From the NCBI GenBank assembly GCA_035282865.1, contig DATEVB010000226.1, forward strand, positions 1 through 16,305: a stretch of DNA of 16,305 nt, read 5' to 3'. Both the position numbers and the translations under genes were made by a program. Shown here one piece after another: positions 6,171 through 13,274 of this stretch; position 1 is the stretch's first letter; every line of letters begins with the position of its first letter. The DNA is from UBA4744 sp035282865. GTDB taxonomy: Bacteria; Actinomycetota; Acidimicrobiia; Spongiisociales; UBA4744. Under the pieces are notes generated by a model. The model was not told the origin of the DNA. It saw nothing but the letters and a program-made list of their open reading frames with translations, and made no database searches.

Positions 6171-7828
6171 CCTGCCAGGGCCTTCTCCACCGTATCCCGC
6201 ACCTCGGCAGCGAGCGTGCGGCACCGCGCCGTGAACTCCGACGCCGCAGATCGGGCATCGTTGGCCCATGTTTCGTCGGTGGAAGAACTCAGGTTGATCC
6301 GCACATTGAGGGAGGCGCCTTCAGCGGCAGCCAGCGCGCAGGCCCCGGCTACGCCGGCGTCGGTGACCGCGTTGGGATTCCCGTCTCGTGCGACGGCCAA
6401 AGCCAGTTCCAGCCCTTCGACCGAGCGCTCGAGCACCTCGAGAGGAACCTGGGTTGCTTGCCGGTTGGCTGCTGCCATGGCTTCGACCCGGGCTGCCCTG
6501 TCCAATTCCGTCTCCTTGGGAAGGCGGGCGGCGGCCAGCACCTGATTGAACGCATCCGTATCCCGGTCGACCGCCTGGAGGAACCAGTCCTTGAGGTTCT
6601 GGGCCCGTTGCCCGAGATCCTCCATAGCCTCATGGACCTCGTCCGTGCCCTTCTTGGTGAAGGTGAGCGCGGCGATCATCGCCGAAAGCCCCGCCGACAG
6701 CGACCCGCACAAGGCAGCCACGCTCCCTCCACCGGGGGCGGGCGAGTCGGAGGACAGTTCATCGACGAATTCGGTGACCGTCTTGGCGACGAGCCCGGTG
6801 GCGGCTCCCGCATATCGGTACTCAATGACCTTGGCGGCGGGATCGAACGGTCCCAGATCGCCCAGGCCGAGCGACAGTACGGCTGCGTGGATTCGTTCAG
6901 ACTCGGGGACGCCGGTGGTTGCTCCTTGCCGGGCGAGGTAGTGGTCCCCGGCCGCCAGCAGCGCCCGGCGCGGCACCAACCCGACCACCTCGCTGCCCGT
7001 CACCCGCAGGCCGCGGAGGTCGGCCTCCCGGCAAGCTGCGTCAAACACCTGGTGAAGTGAGGTCACCTTGTGGTCGGTGAGGTTGAACGACAGCTGAGCC
7101 CGCCCGTACTCCTCGATGTACCACCCGACGCCGCGCAGTTCCTTGAACTCGCCCGGGTCACGTAAGGCAACCCCGTCGGTGTCCCGGAGGATGGTGCCGG
7201 ATGCATCTCTCCTGGGTCGGCCCGTTTCCCGCAGCACCCCGGCGATTTCGTCGGCGAGTCGGCGGTCGCGCGTGTTCAGGTTGATGTTATAGGCGATGAG
7301 GAATTCCCGCGCCCCGATGGCGGTCGCCCCGCTGCGGGAGTTGAACTCCGCCGGTCCGAAGTCCGGACTGTCCGTGCGGTCGGGGAGACCCTCGTATTCG
7401 CCCTTGCGAATGGCGGCCAACGAACGGCGCTCGTTGCTGGTGGCGGCGGCCTCGTAGAGAAACACGGGAATCCCGAGTTCTTCGCCCACCCGCCGTCCGA
7501 GGCGGCGGGCTACTTCGACGCACTCTTCCATGGTGACGTCCTGCAGCGGCACGAACGGGCAGACGTCGGTGGCACCCATCCGGGGATGCTCGCCATGGTG
7601 CTTGGTCATGTCGATCAAGGTTGAGGCCGTTTCGATGGCCCGGAAGGCGGCCTCTTCTACCGCTGGTGGGGAACCGACAAAAGTGACTACCGTGCGGTTG
7701 GTAGCGGCTCCCGGATCGACGTCGAGCAGCATGGCTCCTTCGATGGCGGTGATCGCACGGGTGACGGCATCGATGACGGACAAGTCGCGCCCCTCACTGA
7801 AGTTGGGTACGCATTCGATCAGTTTCAC
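6167..7828 (-). CDS. ftcD: Glutamate formimidoyltransferase / formimidoyl-THF cyclodeaminase fusion
   Basis: A 553-residue bifunctional cytoplasmic enzyme. The N-terminal half transfers the formimino group of N-formimino-L-glutamate to tetrahydrofolate; the C-terminal half deaminates the product to 5,10-methenyl-THF and ammonia. Seen: IECVPNFSEGR (4-14), KHHGEHPRMGATDVCPFVP (76-94) with H81 at the position of the catalytic His, and AYNINLNT (179-186). The C-subdomain runs to about 335. The cyclodeaminase begins near 350 and carries SPAPGGGSVAAL (362-373). The domain order is that of animal FTCD and several bacterial fusions. I chose GTG 7828, with GGAGG 4 nt upstream; the longer frame adds residues not typical of the family. 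No hut genes are in the window, so a histidine-degradation role is by family only. Confidence 0.93.
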   Translation of the reverse strand: MKLIECVPNFSEGRDLSVIDAVTRAITAIEGAMLLDVDPGAATNRTVVTFVGSPPAVEEAAFRAIETASTLIDMTKHHGEHPRMGATDVCPFVPLQDVTMEECVEVARRLGRRVGEELGIPVFLYEAAATSNERRSLAAIRKGEYEGLPDRTDSPDFGPAEFNSRSGATAIGAREFLIAYNINLNTRDRRLADEIAGVLRETGRPRRDASGTILRDTDGVALRDPGEFKELRGVGWYIEEYGRAQLSFNLTDHKVTSLHQVFDAACREADLRGLRVTGSEVVGLVPRRALLAAGDHYLARQGATTGVPESERIHAAVLSLGLGDLGPFDPAAKVIEYRYAGAATGLVAKTVTEFVDELSSDSPAPGGGSVAALCGSLSAGLSAMIAALTFTKKGTDEVHEAMEDLGQRAQNLKDWFLQAVDRDTDAFNQVLAAARLPKETELDRAARVEAMAAANRQATQVPLEVLERSVEGLELALAVARDGNPNAVTDAGVAGACALAAAEGASLNVRINLSSSTDETWANDARSAASEFTARCRTLAAEVRDTVEKALAG

Positions 7829-7857
7829 GAATCCTCCGGGTCGGATGTTCAAGGTGG

Positions 7858-7863
7858 ACACTA
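7858..7863 (-). promoter_or_regulatory. Possible -10 hexamer (TAGTGT) for ftcD
   Basis: On the minus strand TAGTGT fits TANNNT and would place the transcript start about 22 nt before the ftcD GTG, leaving room for its GGAGG at 7833-7837. No clear -35 is seen. The region that would hold it overlaps the dyad at 7879-7896. Confidence 0.3.
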
Positions 7864-7878
7864 CCGGAAGGTTGGAAA

Positions 7879-7896
7879 GGTCACTCTGCGGTGACC
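7879..7896. promoter_or_regulatory. 18-bp dyad GGTCAC-N6-GTGACC between ftcD and the amidase
   Basis: Two perfect 6-bp inverted arms (7879-7884 and 7891-7896) are separated by 6 nt, in the 108-bp divergent gap. The size suits a dimeric regulator's operator. It overlaps the -35 zone expected for ftcD and sits about 40 bp before the amidase start. No regulator gene lies beside it, so function is inferred from position and symmetry only. Confidence 0.35.
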
Positions 7897-7936
7897 CCAA
7901 CGGGCAGAATGGGCGGAGAAGTGGGAGGACGAAGCG

Positions 7937-9184
7937 ATGAGATCGCCCGGAAAGGTTCCAATCCTGGTGGCTTCAACTCTGCTGGCCACAACCCTGCTCG
8001 TTTCTGCAGCGTGCACCGCGATCGGGGAGCAGCCATCCGCAACCGTTGGGCCGGACCGTGAATCCCCAACCGTCCCGTCTTCCACCGCCGTCATGACCAC
8101 GACGACCACACTGCCGTCGGTCCCGAGGATTCCGGGCGAGCCGAGACCCGATCCCTCACCTCCTCGGCCGGGCCAGGAGCCCCCGGCCGGGTCCAAGGGA
8201 GTGGCGGTCATCGCCGCCGGCGGGGCCGACCTGTTTGACGATCGGTCGGAGAACCCATTGGTGCGGGCACATGAGGGTCTGGTGATGGCCGTCGAGGATC
8301 GGGAGGGCGGGTGGTTCTTGTTGCGCACGATGTGCGACATTCGTGCCTGGGCAGATGCATCCGAGCTCGAGTTCACGCCGGCAGCGCTGCCGATCGAGGT
8401 GGGCGAGGGAACCGCATTCTCCGACGCGGTTGTGGTGCTCGATCCCGGCCACGGCGGAGCCAATCACGGGGCAACGGGACCGACCGGCCTCCGGGAGGAG
8501 GTGGTCAACCTCGACATCGCCCGACGGGCGAGGGATCTCCTGCAGGAGCCTCACACCGTCGACTGGAAGACCGGGGTTGTCTACCCGGGACCGGATATCC
8601 CGCCGGTGGGCCGCGCCTGGGTCACCCGCACCGAGGGGCCGCCGGGAGCCGACTACGAAGCGGGTCTCCTGTTTAGGGCCGCCCTGGCGGCTGAGGCTGG
8701 GGCCAGCGCGCTCATCTCCATCCACAACAACGCCGATCCCGACGGTCCGTTCGAGGGGCCGGGCAGCGAGATCTTCTACATGTTCAAGGACTCCGATTCG
8801 CGACGGTTGGGAGGGCTGCTCATCGAAGAGATGCGGCGATCGTTCGCGGCATTCGATATTGCCTGGATGGGTGATCGCGACGCAGGGGCAAAATACCGAC
8901 TTCAGGAAGACGGGGAGACCGATTACTACGGCATCCTGCGGAGAGCACTGGTGCCGGCGGTCATCACTGAGGGAGCCTTCATCTCGAACGAGCCGGAAGA
9001 GGCTCTACTGGCGACGCCGGAATTCCGGCAGGCGTATGCCGAAGCCATCTACCGGGCGCTGGTCCGCTTTGTCGCCTCCGACGATCCAGGGTCGGGGTTC
9101 ACGACTCCCTATCTGCGCACCACCCCGGTGGGGAGTGGAGATGCGCGGCCGACCTGTCAGGTTCCCGCCCAGCCTGATTCCTAA
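7937..9184 (+). CDS. Lipoprotein N-acetylmuramoyl-L-alanine amidase (Amidase_3)
   Basis: A 415-residue zinc amidase that cleaves the bond between N-acetylmuramic acid and the stem-peptide L-Ala of peptidoglycan. Residues 1-26 form a signal peptide ending in VSAAC, a lipobox-like site with Cys26 as the probable lipidated residue. A Thr/Pro/Ser-rich linker (about 27-86) and a small domain (about 87-160) follow. The Amidase_3 core starts near 164: LDPGHGG (168-174) gives H172, LREEVVNLD gives E187, ISIHNNAD (260-267) gives H263, and VITEGAFISN (342-351) gives E345; these are the zinc ligands and catalytic Glu of the family. Start ATG 7937 has GGGAGGA about 7 nt upstream. It is probably anchored on the outer face of the membrane and acts in wall turnover or cell separation. 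Its stop overlaps that of the convergent thioesterase gene. Confidence 0.92.
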   Translation: MRSPGKVPILVASTLLATTLLVSAACTAIGEQPSATVGPDRESPTVPSSTAVMTTTTTLPSVPRIPGEPRPDPSPPRPGQEPPAGSKGVAVIAAGGADLFDDRSENPLVRAHEGLVMAVEDREGGWFLLRTMCDIRAWADASELEFTPAALPIEVGEGTAFSDAVVVLDPGHGGANHGATGPTGLREEVVNLDIARRARDLLQEPHTVDWKTGVVYPGPDIPPVGRAWVTRTEGPPGADYEAGLLFRAALAAEAGASALISIHNNADPDGPFEGPGSEIFYMFKDSDSRRLGGLLIEEMRRSFAAFDIAWMGDRDAGAKYRLQEDGETDYYGILRRALVPAVITEGAFISNEPEEALLATPEFRQAYAEAIYRALVRFVASDDPGSGFTTPYLRTTPVGSGDARPTCQVPAQPDS

Positions 9185-9573
9185 TGTTGCCGTGCCTGCC
9201 CGGCCCTGGTCAGAAACCGGTGACGGTCCACGATGAGTCTGGTGTGCCTCCCGCCGGCGACGACCCGGTCACCCTCAAAGGCCCGCACGTCGAATTCGAT
9301 CCGCTTGCCGTCCACGGCGCGCACCTCAGCCACGGCCCGCACTACGGCCCCGACCGGGGTGGGGGAGGTGTGGTCCACAGAGATGTGAAGGCCGACGCTG
9401 GTCATCTCTTCCGGTAACCTCCCCAACGCGGCCACCGCGGCTGCTTCCAACCAGGCGATCACTCGCGGGGTGGCCAACACCGGAACGTCGCCACTCCCCA
9501 TCTGGACGGCCGTGTCCTCCTCGGACACCCTGGCAACGTGAGTGCCGCTGTTGCCAATCCCGGCTGTGTTCAT
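9181..9573 (-). CDS. Fluoroacetyl-CoA-thioesterase-like (FlK-type) hotdog thioesterase
   Basis: A 130-residue single hotdog domain. The FlK triad positions are all present: T35 and E43 in VLATPRVIAWLEAAAV, and H68 in SVDHTSPTPVG; the T-to-E spacing of eight residues matches FlK. SEEDTAVQMGSGDVPVLATP (17-36) is the typical N-terminal signature. Such proteins hydrolyse small acyl-CoAs, but most relatives with the triad are not known to act on fluoroacetyl-CoA, so the substrate is open. ATG 9573 starts 4 nt after the stop of the Cys-rich protein gene, so translation is probably coupled; its own ribosome site (GATGAG) is weak. The stop codon TAG overlaps the TAA of the convergent amidase. Confidence 0.88.
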   Translation of the reverse strand: MNTAGIGNSGTHVARVSEEDTAVQMGSGDVPVLATPRVIAWLEAAAVAALGRLPEEMTSVGLHISVDHTSPTPVGAVVRAVAEVRAVDGKRIEFDVRAFEGDRVVAGGRHTRLIVDRHRFLTRAGQARQH

Positions 9574-9577
9574 AGGC

Positions 9578-9868
9578 TCATCTTGGCAGTCCACGGTCCC
9601 GTTCGAGAAACGACACCAGGGGTTCGCGTCCCAGGAGGACGTGGGCGGTGCGGTGTTGCCAGTCGGCATACAGCTCTTCGCACCGGGCACAGCAGAACTC
9701 CGACCCGGTGGTTCGGGCACCTCCGTCCCACAAACAACACTTGTGGAGGAGCCTGAGCCACAGGGGATCGTAGAGGGGGAGGGGGTGCTCGATGACCAGC
9801 TTTGCGGCGTCGCCAACCGGTTCCGAATCGGATCTGTCCGCAATACCGTCTGCTGAGGGAGTGGCCAT
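9578..9868 (-). CDS. Small Cys-rich protein, possible metal-binding, function unknown
   Basis: A 96-residue soluble protein that I do not recognise. After an acidic N-terminus (1-28), it has YDPLWLRLLHKCCLWDGG (33-50) followed by EFCCARCEELYADWQ (57-71). H42, C44, C45, C59, C60 and C63 could form a metal site of the H/CC...CxxC kind; this is inference. Start ATG 9868 has AAGGG about 5 nt upstream. It ends 4 nt before the thioesterase start, so the two are almost certainly co-expressed. The gene upstream on the same strand, the Rossmann-fold protein, ends 117 bp earlier. The tight pairing with an acyl-CoA thioesterase is the only clue to its role. Confidence 0.7.
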   Translation of the reverse strand: MATPSADGIADRSDSEPVGDAAKLVIEHPLPLYDPLWLRLLHKCCLWDGGARTTGSEFCCARCEELYADWQHRTAHVLLGREPLVSFLERDRGLPR

Positions 9869-9985
9869 GGGTACCCTTCGCCCCCCGGCAGGTTAACGAC
9901 GGGACCCTGCACTGCCTGACCTGGAACGACCTATACCGTTGAGAGGAGACACCGCGGAGCAGTGTTCGAACGGCATGTCCGCAAC

Positions 9986-11674
9986 CTACTTGACTCGGAA
10001 TCCGTCGTGTTCGTTGGCCAGGATCCAGGCAGCCACGGTGCCGATGAAGATGTCCTCCAGAACGTACCCTTCCTGGCTGACCGCCGCCGACCCGCGCACG
10101 GCCTTTCCGCCCCGCGCCTCATACATGGTGGTGAAGCGCTGTTGCCAGACGGCGAAGTTCTCGGGACGCAGGTCGATCCACCCTTTGTGCGCCCAGGCGT
10201 CACGATCCTCTCGATCCATGGCGACCGTCCGTGCTCCGGCCAGCTCGGGGATCCGAATGAACGGCCCGCGAATCAAGTTCCTACCGTCGGCCGTGAGGAT
10301 AGGGAGACCCAGCGAAGCGATGGTGTTGCGTAGGCCGGGGCGATCGCCGATGATGCGGGTGATGGTGTCGGAGATCTCCGACGGTGTCGAGGCCAGCACC
10401 TTCGGAAGGGTCTGGTAGGCGAGTTTGAGCAGCTCGGCCTCCCAAAGCAGCTTGGAGAGTTCGGGCGGTCCGAGTTGTCCGAGGGCGACGCTGTGGGTGC
10501 CGGTCTCGATCTCCAGCCGCTCCAGATCCTCCAGGGCGCCGGAGCGCAGAATCCCCGCCCGATAGGAGGAACCCATCAGCGATGCGTCGATGGCTCCGAT
10601 GATGTCCCGTCCGGTGTTGCCGCCCATGATCTCCTGTAGGCACGTATGGGCGACTTCCTCCGGAGTCACGTACTCCATCTGGCCGATCGAGGTGATGGCC
10701 TCGAACTCACCTTTGGTGAACACCCCGTTTTCGCCCGTATCGATGACGGGAAGCTGCAGATCGGAAAGACGGTCGAATTGGCTGCTGGGGATCCGGAGTT
10801 CAAGGGGGCCGTCGAGGGGAACGGTCTGCGCGGCGTAAAGGTGCACCGGCTCCCCTTGTTCGAGCACGGTGCGGTGCTCCACATCCGAGAAGCCAATGAG
10901 CGCGGCAGGCTTGACCTCCTTTACAACTGGTTCACCATGAGTGCGAGCCAACAAGAACAGCAACCCGGTGTGCGCAAAGGCAACCGACGTCTTGGTCATC
11001 AGCTTGGCGGAGGGTCGGTCTTCGCTGTGGGTATATGGGATATTCAGACCCATGCCTCCGGTCCCGGTCGTGCCCACTTTCAGGTACAGCCGAGTGCCTG
11101 CCTCATGCATCGCCCGGCTCAGAATCAAGACGTGCCGGATCAACTGCGGAACAGCCTGGGAGAGGATGAGGGCCTCGACATCATGTTTGGTCCGAGCCTG
11201 CAGCACATCACCGCCGTTGTTGACCGGATACTCCGAGATTGTCTGCTTGGCGATGATCGAAGTGGTGTAGACGTCCTGATAGCTGATGGCGGTTGCCGTG
11301 TTGATGCAGTCGACGATGACATCCGGACGGTTTTGGAGGATCAGTCGGGCCAGGCTGGACCGTTCGAAAGCCTCATCGATGGGGCCGAGCAGATCCGCAA
11401 AGATCCCCTCACGCGCCTCTGCGTCTTCGAGCAGATCCTCGCGATGTCGGCGCGCGTAGGTCTCTCGCAAGAACACATCGCCCCATTCACCGACGATCTC
11501 GGTGGGGGCGTCGGGAAACACGCTGCGGAGGTCTTCCACCGCCCGATCGGCTCCCTCCTGGATCAACGAGCCGATCACCACCCGGCGGGGTGTCAGATCG
11601 CCGATGATGCGGCGGGCCACCTGGGTCCCTACCAGGCCCGCTCCACCCAAGATCAGGAACGTCTCGTCTGGCAC
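9986..11674 (-). CDS. Large NAD(P)-binding Rossmann-fold protein, function unknown
   Basis: A 562-residue protein with an N-terminal dinucleotide-binding fold: FLILGGAGLVGTQVARRI (6-23), where GGAGLVG is the GxxGxxG loop. Further on there is PDVIVDCINTATAISYQDVY, then LKVGTTGTGGMGLNIPYTHS, and a long C-terminal region rich in helices. It resembles saccharopine-dehydrogenase or epimerase-like reductases in the first 200 residues only. I see no clear SDR YxxxK pair, so I do not name a reaction. Start GTG 11674 puts the Rossmann strand at the N-terminus and has TAGCTT 7 nt upstream and no Shine-Dalgarno, which suggests a leaderless message. An in-frame GTG at 11698 is the alternative. It is divergent from the transporter gene and lies upstream of the Cys-rich/thioesterase pair on its own strand. 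Confidence 0.85.
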   Translation of the reverse strand: MPDETFLILGGAGLVGTQVARRIIGDLTPRRVVIGSLIQEGADRAVEDLRSVFPDAPTEIVGEWGDVFLRETYARRHREDLLEDAEAREGIFADLLGPIDEAFERSSLARLILQNRPDVIVDCINTATAISYQDVYTTSIIAKQTISEYPVNNGGDVLQARTKHDVEALILSQAVPQLIRHVLILSRAMHEAGTRLYLKVGTTGTGGMGLNIPYTHSEDRPSAKLMTKTSVAFAHTGLLFLLARTHGEPVVKEVKPAALIGFSDVEHRTVLEQGEPVHLYAAQTVPLDGPLELRIPSSQFDRLSDLQLPVIDTGENGVFTKGEFEAITSIGQMEYVTPEEVAHTCLQEIMGGNTGRDIIGAIDASLMGSSYRAGILRSGALEDLERLEIETGTHSVALGQLGPPELSKLLWEAELLKLAYQTLPKVLASTPSEISDTITRIIGDRPGLRNTIASLGLPILTADGRNLIRGPFIRIPELAGARTVAMDREDRDAWAHKGWIDLRPENFAVWQQRFTTMYEARGGKAVRGSAAVSQEGYVLEDIFIGTVAAWILANEHDGFRVK

Positions 11675-11681
11675 GTTTCCA

Positions 11682-11687
11682 AAGCTA
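11682..11687 (-). promoter_or_regulatory. Possible -10 hexamer (TAGCTT) for the leaderless Rossmann-fold gene
   Basis: Read on the minus strand, TAGCTT fits TANNNT and ends 7 nt before the GTG at 11674. No ribosome site precedes that GTG, so transcription probably begins at the start codon. No convincing -35 is visible. Confidence 0.4.
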
Positions 11688-11733
11688 CCCGGTTGCACAG
11701 GTCTGGTGGGTCGAGTCGCCCGGCCACATGTCC

Positions 11734-11739
11734 TACAAT
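11734..11739 (+). promoter_or_regulatory. -10 hexamer (TACAAT) for the VIT1/CCC1 gene
   Basis: TACAAT is one mismatch from the consensus -10 and ends 8 nt before the ATG at 11748. There is no Shine-Dalgarno in between, so the message should be leaderless or nearly so. It is the best-looking promoter hexamer in the window and shares a 73-bp gap with the divergent Rossmann-fold gene. Confidence 0.45.
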
Positions 11740-11747
11740 CCCGGTTG

Positions 11748-12482
11748 ATGAGTGCACATCCGTCCTACAGGAGCAGCCCTTCCTACACCCAGCACCTGGG
11801 TCGGAACCGCCAGTACCTGCGGGACATCATTCTGGGTGTCAACGATGGGCTCGTGTCGATGTTCCTTCTCGCCGCCGGAGTGGTGGGCGGCGGAATGGCC
11901 ACCCGGAACGTGCTGCTCACCGGGGTGGCAGGGGCCATCGCCGGAGCCATCTCGATGGCTGCCGGTGAGTACATCGCCACCAAGACACAAGAAGAGGTCT
12001 TCGAGGGAGAACTCGCCCTCGAGAAGGTGCACATCCGTGATTTCCGTCAGGAAGAGCTACACGAGCTGAGCGACCTGCTGGGAGACATCGGTTTGAGCGG
12101 TGCGCTTCGCGACGAGGTGGTGGCCCACTTCGGAGAGGACGACGGAGCACTGCTGAAGGCGATGACCGCACTGGAGTTCGGGGTGGTCGAGACCGAACGG
12201 AGATCGCCCTACCGGGCAATGTTCATGTCGGGCGGGCTGTTCCTGGTCGGGGCGCTGCCGTCCGTCCTTCCGTTCGCGTTTGTGTCGAGTGCCCCGCTGG
12301 GTTTGCTGATCGCAACGATCGGGGCGGTGCTCGGCCTGTTGGTGGTGGGAGCCGTCAAGACCTGGGCGACCCGGGGCGATCCGATCCGCGCCGCTCTCGA
12401 GAACCTGCTGGTAGCGACGGGAGGTGGCGGTCTTGCCTACGGGGTGGGTGTGTTGTTCGATCGCCTGGTGGGCGGCGGCTGA
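11748..12482 (+). CDS. VIT1/CCC1-family (vacuolar iron transporter-like) membrane protein
   Basis: A 244-residue integral membrane protein of the VIT1/CCC1 family, whose characterised members move Fe2+ or Mn2+ across membranes. Seen: ILGVNDGLVSMFLLAAGV (28-45) as the first membrane helix with its conserved Asp33, then AISMAAGEYIATKTQEE (67-83), the family signature at the end of helix 2. A Glu-rich cytosolic segment (about 82-150, with many E and H residues) is where metal-binding helices sit in plant VIT1. Three more helices follow (about 157-180, 183-204 and 217-240). Length and five-helix layout are normal. Start ATG 11748 has no ribosome site but has a TACAAT hexamer 8 nt upstream. Metal specificity is not decided by sequence. 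It ends 10 bp from the convergent small protein gene. Confidence 0.9.
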   Translation: MSAHPSYRSSPSYTQHLGRNRQYLRDIILGVNDGLVSMFLLAAGVVGGGMATRNVLLTGVAGAIAGAISMAAGEYIATKTQEEVFEGELALEKVHIRDFRQEELHELSDLLGDIGLSGALRDEVVAHFGEDDGALLKAMTALEFGVVETERRSPYRAMFMSGGLFLVGALPSVLPFAFVSSAPLGLLIATIGAVLGLLVVGAVKTWATRGDPIRAALENLLVATGGGGLAYGVGVLFDRLVGGG

Positions 12483-12492
12483 GAGACGGCGC

Positions 12493-12813
12493 CTAGGCCT
12501 CCGGACCGCTCCGGATGCGGTTCGCCAGGCCAAACCGGGGGGTCCGCACGTCGACGAACGCGCCGGTAGCGTCGGCAAACCCGGTCGGGTCGTCCGGTGT
12601 CACGAGCATCGGGTCACCTTCCACAACCACCCGGAACCGGAATGGTGTCAACCGCTCGAAAGAGACCTCATCCAGCGGCCAAGAGCCGAGCCGGTTCGGG
12701 CCTGCCCAGATTCTCAATCGCTGGTTCTCGATCTGGATGTGGACTCGAAGACCCTCGGTCGTGTCTCCCTGATTCTGGATACGAGCTTCGAATTCGGCGA
12801 TGATTTCCCCCAG
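12493..12813 (-). CDS. Small conserved-looking unknown protein, start uncertain
   Basis: About 106 residues with no signal or membrane segment. The frame reads GEIIAEFEARIQNQG near its start, then VHIQIENQRLRIWAGPNRLG and FRFRVVVEGDPMLVTPDDPTGF, a mostly beta pattern that I do not recognise as a named family. The start is a problem: between the upstream stop (12820-12822) and the core there is no ATG, GTG or TTG except a late TTG at 12717 that would cut the domain. A CTG at 12813 is the only near-cognate start. If the run of five C at 12807-12811 were four, an ATG at 12823 would read straight in, so a sequencing indel or a real frameshift is possible. TAGGAT at 12822-12827 could be its -10. 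Confidence 0.6.
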   Translation of the reverse strand: MGEIIAEFEARIQNQGDTTEGLRVHIQIENQRLRIWAGPNRLGSWPLDEVSFERLTPFRFRVVVEGDPMLVTPDDPTGFADATGAFVDVRTPRFGLANRIRSGPEA

Positions 12814-12914
12814 TTGGTCTCATCCTACCGCGCAGCCTGAAATCGAGTTTCAGAACCACGGCCTCGGGGCCGATAAAGACGGTGAAGTCAAGGTACGTGA
12901 GGAGCCAGACAGCC

Positions 12915-13148
12915 GTGTTCACCTTCCAATGCACCAGGTGCAGGAAGAAGCCAGCGATCATCACCCGGGGAAGGCGCGTGTTCCTCTGCGCGGACTGCGC
13001 CACGGGATCGCTGTGGTACGACATGGTCGGCTCGTTGATGGACGCCGACGCCCGGGCCGTTGGGCTCCCGCCCGACGTCGACGGAGACCATCAGGATGCC
13101 CGTCGATGGACCGAAGGGCCAATCGATCCTTGGCAAGCGTCGACCTAG
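12915..13148 (+). CDS. Small CxxC/CxxC zinc-ribbon protein
   Basis: A 77-residue candidate with a textbook zinc-ribbon layout: C6-TR-C9, 15 residues, then C25-AD-C28 in FLCADCATG. An acidic C-terminal tail follows with GLPPDVDGDHQDARRW. I chose the GTG at 12915 because GAGGAG lies upstream, although the 10-nt spacing is long; in-frame GTGs at 12882 and 12897 are alternatives. It precedes the nfnAB genes on the same strand by about 126 bp and is divergent from the small unknown protein. A role in protein or nucleic-acid binding is possible but unproven. A competing frame on the other strand has no recognisable features, so I favour this one. Confidence 0.5.
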   Translation: MFTFQCTRCRKKPAIITRGRRVFLCADCATGSLWYDMVGSLMDADARAVGLPPDVDGDHQDARRWTEGPIDPWQAST

Positions 13149-13184
13149 CTCGGAGTTTCGGTTCGCAAGGCACTATCAGGTCCG

Positions 13185-13204
13185 GTGCCCCGGGATATGG
13201 GCAC
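13185..13204. repeat. Inverted repeat GTGCCC-N8-GGGCAC upstream of nfnA
   Basis: Perfect 6-bp arms (13185-13190 and 13199-13204) with an 8-nt spacer sit 70 bp before the nfnA start, in the gap after the zinc-ribbon gene. It may be an operator or part of a weak hairpin; no T-run follows. The right arm runs into cttagtccc, discussed in the findings. The remainder of 13149-13274 shows no gene. Confidence 0.3.
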
Positions 13205-13274
13205 TTAGTCCCTGATCCGAAAGGCACCCGGCGCGCCAAACTGCAAGCGGTTGTCGCAACTGGCGGGGTTGACA

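Noticed and set aside
5055..6269. Long minus-strand frame of 404 residues
   Set aside because: It lies opposite the beta-gamma subunit, which has every expected motif; the frame itself has no recognisable domain.
10646..11968. Long plus-strand frame of 440 residues
   Set aside because: It lies opposite the Rossmann-fold gene and runs into the transporter gene; low-complexity composition and no motif.
12668..13024. Minus-strand frame of 118 residues with a hydrophobic stretch
   Set aside because: It overlaps both the small minus-strand gene core and the zinc-ribbon gene; the hydrophobic part is the complement of the Cys-rich ribbon and the tail is Arg/Ser/Pro-rich.
13269..13274. TTGACA, a perfect -35 consensus just before nfnA
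   Set aside because: It directly precedes the chosen GTG and lies at the start of the coding region, so no usable promoter for nfnA can follow from it.
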